A stretch of DNA of 64,000 nucleotides from IMG/VR virus record IMGVR_UViG_3300021092_000031, positions 1 to 64,000 of that record; one strand, given 5' to 3'. Below are positions 1 through 7,639 of this stretch, piece by piece. The translations under genes were made by a program, and so were the position numbers. The notes below the pieces were generated by a model. The model was not told where the DNA came from. It was given only the letters and a program-made list of their open reading frames with translations, and searched no databases. Within the stretch, counting starts at the first letter, position 1. The number at the start of each line of letters is the position of its first letter. The stretch is from a virus.

Positions 1-86
1 GCGTGGGGCGACATCTGTGGGTAGCGTGGGGCGACATCTGTGGGTAGCGTGGGGCGACATCTGTGGGTAGCGTGGGGCGACGGGGG
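1..86. repeat. 23-bp tandem repeat, about 3.6 copies
   Basis: The unit GCGTGGGGCGACATCTGTGG + GTA (23 bp) occurs at 1-23, 24-46 and 47-69. A partial copy starts at 70 and diverges after the first 13 bases. The array probably continues to the left of the window. No ORF here is convincing. The function is unknown; it may be a minisatellite or an iteron-like binding array. Confidence 0.9.
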
Positions 87-283
87 ATCCGTCTGTTGGA
101 GTCACCCAACCACAATCATTGATGATCAGGAACTCCTACGTATCGGTCGACCGGCGCGCCACACCACACCACATGCGCGCCGGTGCATAACCCGGGTACA
201 GAAACTCAAGCTGCACGAGTCAGCATAATGCTCTGCTGACCATCTGCTCGAGCGGACGGGCCAACTTGACCCGCCTCCGGCGC

Positions 284-460
284 GCTGCACGCATCCACAT
301 GCGCGCCGGTGTGAACACCGGCCGGTGTTGCACTCCAAGCACCTTCTCGTTCTTCGCAACATGTCATGGGTGCAGCGTGCTGCACGCATCCACATGCGCG
401 CCGGTGTGAACACCGGCCGGTGTTGCACCGTCTCTTTCTTCGCAACATGTCATGGGTGCA
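284..460. repeat. Two-copy direct repeat carrying overlapping palindromes
   Basis: A 50-bp block is present at 284-333 and 379-428. Each copy is followed by a conserved 25-bp block (350-374 and 436-460). A shorter relative, containing CACATGCGCGCCGGTG, lies near 170-185. Within each copy the arms CGGTGT, ACACCG and CGGTGT follow one another, so the middle arm can pair with either neighbour. This includes the perfect 16-bp palindrome AACACCGGCCGGTGTT at 314-329 and 409-424. The region is non-coding and lies upstream of the first gene. A protein-binding array or an RNA switch is possible, but neither is shown. Confidence 0.85.
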
Positions 461-506
461 TACCCCCACCCCGGGGGGGTCTTATGGCAGTTTGATTCCC
501 CCCACC

Positions 507-658
507 GGGGATACCTTAGGCCCAAGCGCCCTCATCTTCATTTTCCCTGGGACGGGGATACCTTTTGTGAACTGGGGGGTAAGATATTTGGCAACCTGTC
601 GGGACGTGGGTGGTATGGGTGGGGCTGGAGTCGTAATTTTGAAAAAAGGGGATACCTT
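507..658 (+). promoter_or_regulatory. GGGGATACCTT elements spaced 47 and 94 bp apart
   Basis: GGGGATACCTT occurs at 507-517, 554-564 and 648-658. The starts are 47 and 94 bp apart, so they fit a 47-bp period with one decayed copy expected near 601, where the sequence begins GGGAC. The last copy ends about 50 bp before the first gene. The regular spacing suggests a regulatory or binding array, which is an inference. The rest of 461-706 is G/C-homopolymer-rich and holds no gene I can support. Confidence 0.5.
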
Positions 659-710
659 AGCTTGGAGGTAAGAATAGATAATTCTCATCAGCACAAAGGA
701 GGATTCATGT

Positions 711-1193
711 ATGATATACAGGCTTTCAAAGAACGACTGGGTTGAAATAGGGAAGAAAACTGGCTGGCTGAAGACGGCTTATATTCATCATGGTTATGAT
801 GGGGGTAAATTGATGAGGGCGCTGGAAGGGGGAGATTTAAAATCTTTCGTTGATTCCATAGAAGAAGAGAACGCTCAAATGGCAGCAGATACCCTCCATT
901 TAGAGAGAGACATTTACGCTTATTCTTTAGATCAAGGTTTCACCAACGGTGACACGGACACGCATGTGCCATCTCAAAAAGAAACGATCCTGGTTGGATT
1001 CATAGAGAAGTTATCCAAGATTCTCGAGATGATGAAGGACAAGTTCCCGAATATCAAGACAAAAGACCCCACAGAGGCCATATGGGATATTCTCAGCCAT
1101 GAGGGGGAAAGAGGAGCTCATAGAGATGAGAATGCGACTGGAGATCCTCTCAGCGATGAGGCCGTCCGCGAGGCGGCCGAACGACATCAATGA
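711..1193 (+). CDS. Uncharacterised tagged protein, 160 aa
   Basis: The ATG at 711 follows a perfect AAAGGAGG at 695-702 with an 8-nt spacer, which decides the start against the out-of-frame ATG at 707. Residues 5-23 (LSKNDWVEIGKKTGWLKTA) are the clearest example of the long tag shared by several unrelated proteins in this window, with Trp at residue 10. The rest is acidic and helical, with no family I recognise; a Glu-rich segment ends in AAERHQ. It is the first gene after the repeat-rich non-coding region. The function is unknown; the tag suggests a common destination or processing with the other tagged proteins. Confidence 0.9.
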   Translation: MIYRLSKNDWVEIGKKTGWLKTAYIHHGYDGGKLMRALEGGDLKSFVDSIEEENAQMAADTLHLERDIYAYSLDQGFTNGDTDTHVPSQKETILVGFIEKLSKILEMMKDKFPNIKTKDPTEAIWDILSHEGERGAHRDENATGDPLSDEAVREAAERHQ

Positions 1194-1238
1194 ATAGAGG
1201 ACTTCATCAATCGCCCTCTTCAGACAGAAGAATAGCAC

Positions 1239-1358
1239 ATGCTCACACAGACTTTCCTAGCCATAGTGTTGCGCGTTGCTGAGAAGGCTTGTTGGCTCAA
1301 AAAGGCTGAAAGAAAATTAGTCGCACGGCTCTCTGCCTGCGCCCACAATGGCGTGTAG
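1239..1358 (+). CDS. Possible 39-aa peptide with tag-like CWLKKA
   Basis: A short ORF between two better genes encodes a 39-residue peptide. A hydrophobic start (MLTQTFLAIVLRVAEKA) is followed by CWLKKAERK, which resembles the W-L-K-[ST]-A end of the tag in the preceding gene. No strong ribosome binding site is seen, and its 3' end lies just before the ATG at 1360. It could be a genuine small gene or a decayed remnant of a tagged gene. Confidence 0.35.
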   Translation: MLTQTFLAIVLRVAEKACWLKKAERKLVARLSACAHNGV

Positions 1359-1359
1359 C

Positions 1360-1484
1360 ATGTGGTACAAGAGGGCAAAAGACACCCTGCACCTTTTAGA
1401 GTCCAAGCGGACTGTTGACCTTGTGGCTCTCAGAGGAAAAACCGGGGGACAAGAAACACTTCTGGTCCTCCGTTTCGGGGGGGG
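1360..1484 (+). repeat. ~125-bp direct repeat of the Nudix gene 5' end
   Basis: Positions 1360-1484 closely match 2300-2424, with about a dozen mismatches by eye. Most of these cluster in one short stretch after the first 38 bases and near the G-rich 3' end. Both copies begin at a start codon and keep the same reading frame, so the result is two proteins with nearly the same first ~42 residues. A local duplication or recombination through the G-run is likely. Confidence 0.9.
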
Positions 1485-2298
1485 CAGAGGGATGAACTGG
1501 TGGGGCGCTGCGAATGACAATCCTGAGCAGCAGCGTGCCAAGCACCCATACAGGTCACTGCTTGAGGCGTGGGACAGGTACAACGGTGACGGTGCAGAGA
1601 TTCAGACTCCAGAGGATCTTGCGGACACTGTCGAGTCTTTGCTTGAAGATGACCGTGCACCAGCAGAGTTGGACGAGGCAGTTCGCAAGTTCCGCGAGGA
1701 TCAGACCTACGACATCGAGGTCAAGGGCCGTGGCGAGATGGACACGGCTGGCGAGCAGCTTGAGATTGCGGTGCAGAAAGCAGCCGAGACCATCAGACAA
1801 GAGATGGGGGGCGCGACTCCCACTCCAGGGGGGAGCGGTGCGGAAATCGATGCTGGCAGGTTTACAGGGTACACGGACAGAGAGGTTGGGGAGATGTTGG
1901 ATCACGCATACATGGCTGGCGCACCCCAGGGGATCATCGACATGCTTGAGACGGAGTTGGACCTGCGCGAGAGGGAAGAAGACGACCCGTCCGGCGGAGA
2001 TGATGAGCCCAACAGGAGCAACATGGGTCTTGGTGTTGAAGAACTGATGCGGCAAGCAGCGTTGCGGGGGAGAAATGAGAACATGTCCCCCGCACAGCTG
2101 GGGGCGGAAATCCGCAGAGACGGCGACTTTGCCGTGATGACAGGTGCAATTCCGCTTGCGACAGTCAGTGATGCAGAACTTGGGCAGGAGGCCTACGACG
2201 CGTTGCAGGCGCACGAGGATCGCATCTCCGCAATCCGGAGGAGGATGTCAACAGATGCCGGGCGGCGGCCCTCTACCCGTGCTGGAGAGGACACCTGA
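1360..2298 (+). CDS. Uncharacterised protein with a copied Nudix-type N-terminus, 312 aa
   Basis: The start at ATG 1360 matches the start of the downstream Nudix gene (MWYKRAKDTLHLL). The first ~42 residues are a copy of that N-terminus, short tag WYKRA included, but no Nudix box follows. After about residue 44 the sequence changes to MNWWGAANDN and then to a polar, acidic, helical protein rich in Glu, Asp and Arg. ATG 1492 could be the original start, with a second Trp-rich N-terminus, and the upstream part may have been added by duplication. It ends 1 nt before the next ATG (TGA-C-ATG). The function is unknown; the composition would suit a scaffold-like or binding protein, but that is a guess. 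Confidence 0.8.
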   Translation: MWYKRAKDTLHLLESKRTVDLVALRGKTGGQETLLVLRFGGGRGMNWWGAANDNPEQQRAKHPYRSLLEAWDRYNGDGAEIQTPEDLADTVESLLEDDRAPAELDEAVRKFREDQTYDIEVKGRGEMDTAGEQLEIAVQKAAETIRQEMGGATPTPGGSGAEIDAGRFTGYTDREVGEMLDHAYMAGAPQGIIDMLETELDLREREEDDPSGGDDEPNRSNMGLGVEELMRQAALRGRNENMSPAQLGAEIRRDGDFAVMTGAIPLATVSDAELGQEAYDALQAHEDRISAIRRRMSTDAGRRPSTRAGEDT

Positions 2299-2299
2299 C

Positions 2300-3142
2300 A
2301 TGTGGTACAAGAGGGCAAAAGACACCCTGCACCTTTTGGGGGTCAATCCAACTGTTGACCTTGTGGCTCTCAGAGGAAAAACCGGGGGAGAAGAAATACT
2401 TCTGGTTCTCCGCTCCGGGGGGGCTGTGGAGGGCGGCAGGTGGGCCCTCCCAGGTGGCTTCATCAACACAGACGCACAGAGGGGTGAGAGGTGGAAAGAG
2501 GGTCGTGAATCTCCGAGAGAGGCAGCGGTCCGTGAAACGTTGGAAGAAACAGGTGTATCCGTTGACCCTGGAGACCTCATTGAGGTGGGGGTGTTTGAGG
2601 GTGGAGGCAGAGACCCACGCGACTCCCCAGATTCATGGACCAAATCCCATGCATTTGCCGTTCGCGTTGACGGAAGCCCCCGGGCAAGGGGCGGGGACGA
2701 CGCATCAGACGCAGAGTGGTTTCCGTTGGAGGAACTGCCCACCATGGCATTTGACCACAGGGAGATCGTTTCTGCGGCTCTCAGGAAGCTTGGGAGGCGT
2801 GAGAAGACCGCAGCACGAGTTGCAGGAGCAGCACGAGAGGCAGGGTCTGGTGACCATCTCACCCTTGGTGACCTTGTCACCCTGAAGGTGGGGATGAAGG
2901 ACGCCGACTTCTGGATCATCAGGCGCGGGAGCCCCGACAGGGTGGGAACCCCCGTGAGGGATTGGGGGTCAGAGTTGATCGGTGTGAAGGTGGAGAGAAC
3001 CGACCTGCTCCTGCCCGACTACCTCTTCCACATGATCATGCACATCGCGAACACTGGTTATTTCCGCCGCTTTTCAACGGGAACGGTTGGGATAAAGCAC
3101 ATAACCATATCCGATGTGGCCAACATTCCAATCGGAAGGTGA
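2300..3142 (+). CDS. Nudix hydrolase with C-terminal HsdS-like domain, 280 aa
   Basis: Nudix enzymes cleave nucleoside diphosphates linked to another group. The Nudix box is visible (ESPREAAVRETLEETGV, with the catalytic REx2EE core), preceded by ALPGGF and a short insertion. The start at ATG 2300 gives MWYKRAK, the short tag. Residues from about 205 onward form a second module. Its end (LPDYLF...GYFRRFSTGTVGIKHI...SDVANIPI) resembles target-recognition regions of type I restriction specificity subunits or TaqI-like proteins; I base this on motif memory only. The gene follows its partial duplicate directly. It may serve nucleotide-pool sanitation or decapping in the infected cell. The Nudix call is firm; the C-terminal assignment is tentative. 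Confidence 0.88.
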   Translation: MWYKRAKDTLHLLGVNPTVDLVALRGKTGGEEILLVLRSGGAVEGGRWALPGGFINTDAQRGERWKEGRESPREAAVRETLEETGVSVDPGDLIEVGVFEGGGRDPRDSPDSWTKSHAFAVRVDGSPRARGGDDASDAEWFPLEELPTMAFDHREIVSAALRKLGRREKTAARVAGAAREAGSGDHLTLGDLVTLKVGMKDADFWIIRRGSPDRVGTPVRDWGSELIGVKVERTDLLLPDYLFHMIMHIANTGYFRRFSTGTVGIKHITISDVANIPIGR

Positions 3143-3275
3143 AGTTTGGTGTGGAGTGGAATGAAGGTTCTTTCCTCTTTTAAAGGTATCTAAATGTGGA
3201 CATAAATCGATGATACATCAACATGAACAAATTTGCAACAATTTCCGCAACAGGACAGAAAGAGGATAAGAAGGC

Positions 3276-3713
3276 ATGTTTTCATCTGAACTTATAAGCC
3301 TGGTTGGTGGTGGACTTGTGGGGTTCCTCTTCAGGTACATGGCGCAGAAGAGCGCCGACCAGAAGGAGATGTTCAACCAACTGATTCAGGCGAACATACA
3401 GACAAGAGAAAATCAAGACAAAGCAGCAGCGAGGGTTCCAATCGACACGGGCAGGGTGGTTCGTCAGATTATTGTGCTGACGATCCTCTTTGGGGCGTTC
3501 GCAGCCCCGTTCATCCTCCCATTCTTTGGGATTCCAACGTTCGTCGAAGTCGATGTGAAGAATCCAGAAGGCCTCTTTGGCCTCATCCCGGCAACGGTCA
3601 AGAAAGCATTCGTTGAGGTCAATGGGTTTTTCTGGACATCAGAAAACCGCGAAGTGCTCCTCAGCATTGTTGGCTTCTACTTCGGCACTGCCGCAGCAAC
3701 AACCAAAAAGTAA
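3276..3713 (+). CDS. Small membrane protein, 145 aa, holin-like in layout
   Basis: An N-terminal hydrophobic stretch (LISLVGGGLVGFLFRYMA) is followed by a charged Gln-rich linker. Then come a strong membrane segment (IIVLTILFGAFAAPFILPFF) and a C-terminal hydrophobic stretch (VLLSIVGFYFGTAAA). AGAGGATAAGAAGG upstream offers a ribosome binding site. It sits directly before a small lipoprotein gene, an arrangement seen for phage lysis genes (holin plus outer spanin). No lysozyme is nearby, so a lysis role is only a suggestion. Confidence 0.75.
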   Translation: MFSSELISLVGGGLVGFLFRYMAQKSADQKEMFNQLIQANIQTRENQDKAAARVPIDTGRVVRQIIVLTILFGAFAAPFILPFFGIPTFVEVDVKNPEGLFGLIPATVKKAFVEVNGFFWTSENREVLLSIVGFYFGTAAATTKK

Positions 3714-3727
3714 TGAGGCGCAGAGAA

Positions 3728-4066
3728 ATGAAATTCATCACAAAGATTCCATTAATCATGTTGGGAATATGCTTCGCAGCAATATGCTTCGCAGCAATAT
3801 GCTTCGCAGCAGGCTGCTCCAGTGACCCGGTCATCATCCCCAACAAGACGACAGACAACGCAGTGATGCTGGAGTTGAAAACAAAACTCGCAGAACCGGG
3901 CGTCCACACATCCAGCTACGGATGGCTCTTCTGGTACGCACCACTGGCAACCATCCTCCTCATGTGGGGGTGGAGAAACCTTATCAAAAAACCACTCGAC
4001 TGCATCGAAAAAGAGCCTGATTCGTTGAAGATCCAAACCAAGATCGACGACAACCCAGAGACCTGA
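3728..4066 (+). CDS. Small lipoprotein with one extra membrane segment, 112 aa
   Basis: The signal peptide has a repeated core (ICFAA three times) and a lipobox FAAGC followed by SSD, so the mature protein probably starts at that lipidated Cys. A second hydrophobic segment (WLFWYAPLATILLMW) sits in the middle, and the tail is charged. I prefer ATG 3728, which has TGAGG upstream, over ATG 3713, which overlaps the previous stop (TAATG). Coupling to the upstream membrane protein suggests shared work at the envelope, perhaps as an outer-spanin-like lysis protein. The second membrane segment is unusual for that role. Confidence 0.7.
   Translation: MKFITKIPLIMLGICFAAICFAAICFAAGCSSDPVIIPNKTTDNAVMLELKTKLAEPGVHTSSYGWLFWYAPLATILLMWGWRNLIKKPLDCIEKEPDSLKIQTKIDDNPET
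3766..3810 (+). repeat. Three 15-bp in-frame repeats in a signal peptide
   Basis: AATATGCTTCGCAGC is repeated exactly three times at 3766-3780, 3781-3795 and 3796-3810. It codes for repeated ICFAA in the hydrophobic core of the lipoprotein signal peptide. A change in copy number would lengthen or shorten the core by five residues without a frameshift. Confidence 0.95.
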
Positions 4067-4243
4067 TCGACCCCTGAGGTTCGGGAAGAAATGCGGCTCC
4101 AAACCCCCAGAGGCGGTGTCCCTGCTGGGGATGACAACTTTCTAGTTCCGTTTGTGTGACGGGTTATTTACAGCCCTTGGGTGCAGCACCTGTCTCTAGA
4201 GGTGTGTTCTCCAGTGCCATGTAAGATGTCGTGTGGAGACACC

Positions 4244-4972
4244 ATGAACTGGTTCAAGAGGGCTGAAGGTGAGGGGGAGGTTGGCTTCAGGCACCTGAAG
4301 CGCTGGAGAACCCCGAGCAATTATTTCGGTGCGGAATGGGATGGCTGGTATGCGGCCCCCGTCAGACGCCACCGAGATTCGGAAATCCTGGATAACTCGA
4401 ACTGGGAGGTGCAGCTGGAGAGGATACCCGAATCAGAGACAGTGCAGGCGGTGACTGAGAGCCACTTTGCGGTGGGATGGGTCGAGTGGCTTGCCATCCA
4501 CGAGTCAGACAGGGGGGCACTGGCAGAGGCGGAGAAGATAGGAGAGCAGTTAGAAAACTATCCCATACTGGACGAAGATCACTACAGCCAACTCGAGTGG
4601 AAGACGATGGAGGAGAGCGGCATGATCCACGACCCGAACAGTGGTGAGTGGGTGGACGAAGTCGAAGGGGAGTGGAAGGGCAGGTTGGAGGGGATCAGTA
4701 TACCTGGCATGGACGGGGTGACAGCATCAGGGGAATTTATCATCACATACATGCTGAACAGGGAAGAACTCAAAGTGACAAATGCGAAACCTATCTACAT
4801 GGAAGTGAAGAAACCACGTGGTCGGGTAGTGGTTGTCACCAATGGGAATGAGCTCAACCCTGGAGGAATTGTGAAGAGAGTGATGGAGTCACTGATGGAA
4901 ATGGGCTCAGAAGCGCATGCCGAAAAGGTCTTTGACCAGATGCGGGCCCAACTGGAGAGCAAATACTTCTGA
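4244..4972 (+). CDS. Tagged phage-type protein of the YPxLDEDHYS family, 242 aa
   Basis: The start at ATG 4244 gives MNWFKRAEG, the short tag. The middle contains VGWVEWLAIHESD, then LENYPILDEDHYS. This combination is familiar from a widespread uncharacterised phage protein family (HWAVGW... then a YPVLDEEDYS-like segment). The C-terminal part (GISIPGMDGVTASGEFIITYML and the following ~60 residues) looks like an added alpha/beta domain. The function is unknown. A 177-nt non-coding stretch precedes it. No strong ribosome binding site is seen, but the tag supports this start over the longer ORF beginning at 4181. Confidence 0.82.
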   Translation: MNWFKRAEGEGEVGFRHLKRWRTPSNYFGAEWDGWYAAPVRRHRDSEILDNSNWEVQLERIPESETVQAVTESHFAVGWVEWLAIHESDRGALAEAEKIGEQLENYPILDEDHYSQLEWKTMEESGMIHDPNSGEWVDEVEGEWKGRLEGISIPGMDGVTASGEFIITYMLNREELKVTNAKPIYMEVKKPRGRVVVVTNGNELNPGGIVKRVMESLMEMGSEAHAEKVFDQMRAQLESKYF

Positions 4973-5042
4973 AGGGGGATGCACCCCCATCTCAAAACCA
5001 ACCCAGAGTTTTCGTATATAACCCCCCGGAAATATATTTTCT

Positions 5043-5074
5043 AAAAAAAACCCTGCGCCCCCAGAGAGGGGGTC
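5043..5074 (-). terminator. Rho-independent terminator of the zwf operon
   Basis: On the minus strand a CCCCC/GGGGG stem with a 5-nt loop (5058-5072) is followed, after seven bases, by eight T (5050-5043). It lies just past the last gene of the minus-strand glucose-6-phosphate dehydrogenase operon. The stem is short, so efficiency is uncertain. Confidence 0.55.
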
Positions 5075-5114
5075 TGTAAAAAAAAATTTACGTGGGAGAC
5101 GGTCGGCGGATATT

Positions 5115-5213
5115 CTAGAACCCGAACATCTGCGCGATGATCATCCCCAAAATGAAGCTTGCTGTTGCAGTTATGAACTTGGTTGCAACAGTATTGAAAT
5201 CATCCTCATCCAT
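5115..5213 (-). CDS. 32-aa single-pass membrane peptide
   Basis: A minus-strand ATG at 5213 has an AGGGAGG ribosome binding site placed right after the stop of the upstream dehydrogenase-like gene. The peptide begins with acidic MDEDDF and continues into a hydrophobic helix (ITATASFILGMIIAQMFGF). The good ribosome binding site, the operon position and the terminator after it make it likely to be real. It should lie in the inner membrane, acidic end first. The function is unknown. Confidence 0.7.
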   Translation of the reverse strand: MDEDDFNTVATKFITATASFILGMIIAQMFGF

Positions 5214-5223
5214 GTGAACCTCC

Positions 5224-6291
5224 CTACAAGTGCCTACGCCGCATGAGCATACGCATACTAGCCTTCACGAGTTCATCTGCAGATCCGTGCGGCGAGGAAA
5301 TTGTGTCAAGCATATTCCCGACCCAGCGCTCCTTCAGGATAGAGCGCGTTTCGTCGGAATCCCATGCGTCATCTGCGCAGATGTGGACGCATTTGTGAGC
5401 AGAAAGAATCTTCAATTCGGAAGGGCTGTCCTTAAGGTCTTTTCCTCCGACAGAATATCCGATCACCTTACCGTTCTCGATTGCGGAGGACATGGCGGCG
5501 TTGTCCACCAATACGGCATTGGCGAGGTTGACGACGATGGCACCCCTGCACCGACCAAGCAAATCTCCATCGATCATCCCCAGATTTTTACCTTCACCTT
5601 CGCTGACCGTCTTCATGCTGATGCAGATCACATCGCACTGGGAGAACAGGGTTTTGAGTGGCGTGATCTCCAGGCCGGGCTTGGGCGCATGGTTCCAGCC
5701 GATAACATCCATCCCCGTGCAGCGCAAGAGTTGTGCAACCTCCGAACCGATGTTGCCGCAACCGACGATCCCCGCCCTCTTGTTGAGCAGATTGATACCC
5801 TTGCGGGTTTTGGCATCTTTTCCTGAAACAACATCCATGTAAGCAAGGTGTCTGTTTCTGGAGTGGAGGAGAACCTCGCACAGGACAGTTTCAGCAACGC
5901 TTCTGGTTGAATAGTTATCCACAGAAGTCAGTTGCACGCCAGCAGCAGATGCTTCATGGGGGCTGAAATAGTCAAGGCCTGTCATGTCAACGCATATTGA
6001 CTGGAGATCGGCAGTGCCTGGGTTTGAGTAGAAAGATTTGGTGAGCTTAGAATTGCCCTTCATTTTGACTGCGTCCATGTTGAGCATCAGGTGGTCGAAG
6101 CCAGAGCACATCTGCGCCAACTTCTGCTCGGATATGGGTTCCGTTATAACCAATTTCATGTCCGCAACATCACTGATGGGCTGCAGGTCTTTCTTCTCAA
6201 TCATCCCCGAAATGGAGACGACGAGCACCTTTGGCTTGCGGGATGCAAGTTTTGCATGCGTTGACTTGTATAGGTTAAATATGTTCTTCAT
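5224..6291 (-). CDS. D-2-hydroxyacid dehydrogenase-like protein, 355 aa
   Basis: A Rossmann-type NAD-binding motif GCGNIG lies at about residues 177-182, inside the helical DNYSTRSVAETVL...GCGNIG layout of D-2-hydroxyacid dehydrogenases (phosphoglycerate dehydrogenase type). The family's catalytic Arg motif (N-x-x-R-G) reads NLANA here. The C-terminal His motif (PHxxxxT) reads ICADDAWDSDE. Two catalytic residues therefore seem to be lost, and activity is doubtful. ATG 6291 lies 4 nt after the zwf stop and has AGGA upstream; the longer ORF would overlap zwf by 110 nt. Co-transcription with zwf suggests a redox or carbon-metabolism role, perhaps only cofactor or substrate binding. Confidence 0.8.
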   Translation of the reverse strand: MKNIFNLYKSTHAKLASRKPKVLVVSISGMIEKKDLQPISDVADMKLVITEPISEQKLAQMCSGFDHLMLNMDAVKMKGNSKLTKSFYSNPGTADLQSICVDMTGLDYFSPHEASAAGVQLTSVDNYSTRSVAETVLCEVLLHSRNRHLAYMDVVSGKDAKTRKGINLLNKRAGIVGCGNIGSEVAQLLRCTGMDVIGWNHAPKPGLEITPLKTLFSQCDVICISMKTVSEGEGKNLGMIDGDLLGRCRGAIVVNLANAVLVDNAAMSSAIENGKVIGYSVGGKDLKDSPSELKILSAHKCVHICADDAWDSDETRSILKERWVGNMLDTISSPHGSADELVKASMRMLMRRRHL

Positions 6292-6295
6292 GTGC

Positions 6296-7639
6296 TCATT
6301 CCTGATCTGGTTCCATGGGCTTCGTCCATCCGCTCGCTGGGCCAACGCCTGAAGAGTCAGGCCCCCATGTCCCCTGTTCATATTTTTGCGTTTTGGGCTG
6401 ACCACCTACAACCCGATCAAATATTCTCCACTGGTGATCAACCTCGTCTTTTCTTGAGAAGAATGTTGCATCTCCGACCATGGCCATGCTGAAAAGACGT
6501 TCATAGGTGGGGATCTGCTGGTGGGTCTCCAGTTGGATGCGCAAAATATCCCCATCAACCACGCAGTTTTCTGGCCATTCGACATCGGGAACCTTCCGCA
6601 TCTTGATGACCACCTCGGTGCTGGTGATGGGCATGCGCTTCCCGGATCTGAGGTGGAATGTCGTTCCTTTCCATCTCGGGTTGTTGATGGACATCTTCAT
6701 GGCTGCATATGTCTCTGTTTTGGACCCCGATTTGACCCCCGGCTCCTTGAGATATCCCTCAAACTGACCGACGACGAGATCTTCAGGGTTCACCTGGGCA
6801 ACCCTGGACAGGAGGTCTGACTTCTTGTCACGGATCGAGTCGCCTGCGCCATATGGCTCCATGCACAGGAAGGACAGAACCTGCATCAGGTGGTTCTGCA
6901 CCACGTCCCTGATGCATCCTGCGTGGTCGTAAAACTGACCCCTCTCCTTGATGCCGAAGTCTTCCACCATGGATATCTCCACAGATGTGATGTTCTTGCT
7001 GTTCCAGAAGCGGTCAAGCTCAGGGTCGTCAAACCTGATGTCAAGGATGCTGCGCACCCCATCCTTGCCGAGGAAGTGATCCATTCTGAAGACATCTGCC
7101 TCGTCGAATGCAGAATGAACAACCCTGTTGAGTTCCCGTGCAGATTCCCTGTCCTCGCCGAAAGGCTTCTCAATCACCAGTCTGGAGCCGCGATTGCATC
7201 CTGAATTCTTCAGACCAAGTATTGCAGGCTTGAATGCTTGGGGCGGGAGTGCCAGGTAGATGAGGGGATGCCTGCAGCCACGAAGCGATGCCTTCAGTTC
7301 ATTGAAGTCTTGTGGGCTTTCCACATCGCCACTGATGTAGTGCAGGCGCTCTGCTACTTCTTTAATTACATTTTCTTCTGCGTCCTCGACATTGGAACGC
7401 ATCATGTCGACCAGTTGACTGTTTGATAATTTTTCTCTTGCGAAGCCAATCACTGGCATGTCCAACTTGCCATCATGGGCCAAACCATGGAGTGCAGAGA
7501 ATATTTGTTTTTTGGCAAGATCCCCGGAAATTCCAAAAATGACAATGCCGTCAGACCTTGGATGCGATGGATAGTTGCTCAGCCACCCTGTTCTTCTGCC
7601 TATCTTGAGCCACTCTGATTTGGAAAATTTGCGATGAAT
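6296..7639 (-). CDS. zwf: Tagged glucose-6-phosphate dehydrogenase, 447 aa, probable AUU start
   Basis: The enzyme oxidises glucose-6-phosphate to 6-phosphogluconolactone with NADP reduction. Visible motifs are GISGDLAKK (nucleotide binding, ~36-44), EKPFG (~157-161) and RMDHFLGK (~185-192, with Phe for the usual Tyr). The first 21 residues are the long tag (FSKSEWLKIGRRTGWLS), which normal G6PD lacks. There is no in-frame ATG. An AUU at 7639 has AGGAGA seven bases upstream and places Trp exactly at residue 10, as in the tagged protein at 711. The other choice is TTG at 7657, without a ribosome binding site. It heads the operon with the dehydrogenase-like gene. A phage zwf could supply NADPH and pentoses for nucleotide synthesis, as known for cyanophages. 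Confidence 0.9.
   Translation of the reverse strand: MHRKFSKSEWLKIGRRTGWLSNYPSHPRSDGIVIFGISGDLAKKQIFSALHGLAHDGKLDMPVIGFAREKLSNSQLVDMMRSNVEDAEENVIKEVAERLHYISGDVESPQDFNELKASLRGCRHPLIYLALPPQAFKPAILGLKNSGCNRGSRLVIEKPFGEDRESARELNRVVHSAFDEADVFRMDHFLGKDGVRSILDIRFDDPELDRFWNSKNITSVEISMVEDFGIKERGQFYDHAGCIRDVVQNHLMQVLSFLCMEPYGAGDSIRDKKSDLLSRVAQVNPEDLVVGQFEGYLKEPGVKSGSKTETYAAMKMSINNPRWKGTTFHLRSGKRMPITSTEVVIKMRKVPDVEWPENCVVDGDILRIQLETHQQIPTYERLFSMAMVGDATFFSRKDEVDHQWRIFDRVVGGQPKTQKYEQGTWGPDSSGVGPASGWTKPMEPDQE

Noticed and set aside
1-86. Tandem 23-mers as a CRISPR array
   Set aside because: The units touch each other without spacers, and no cas gene is in the window.
1514-2214. Long ORFs overlapping 1360-2298 on both strands
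   Set aside because: Their sequences are low-quality shadows of the GC-rich coding strand, without ribosome binding sites or recognisable motifs.
5230-5826. 198-codon plus-strand ORF opposite the dehydrogenase-like gene
   Set aside because: It is antisense to a gene with a clear NAD-binding fold and has no motif of its own.
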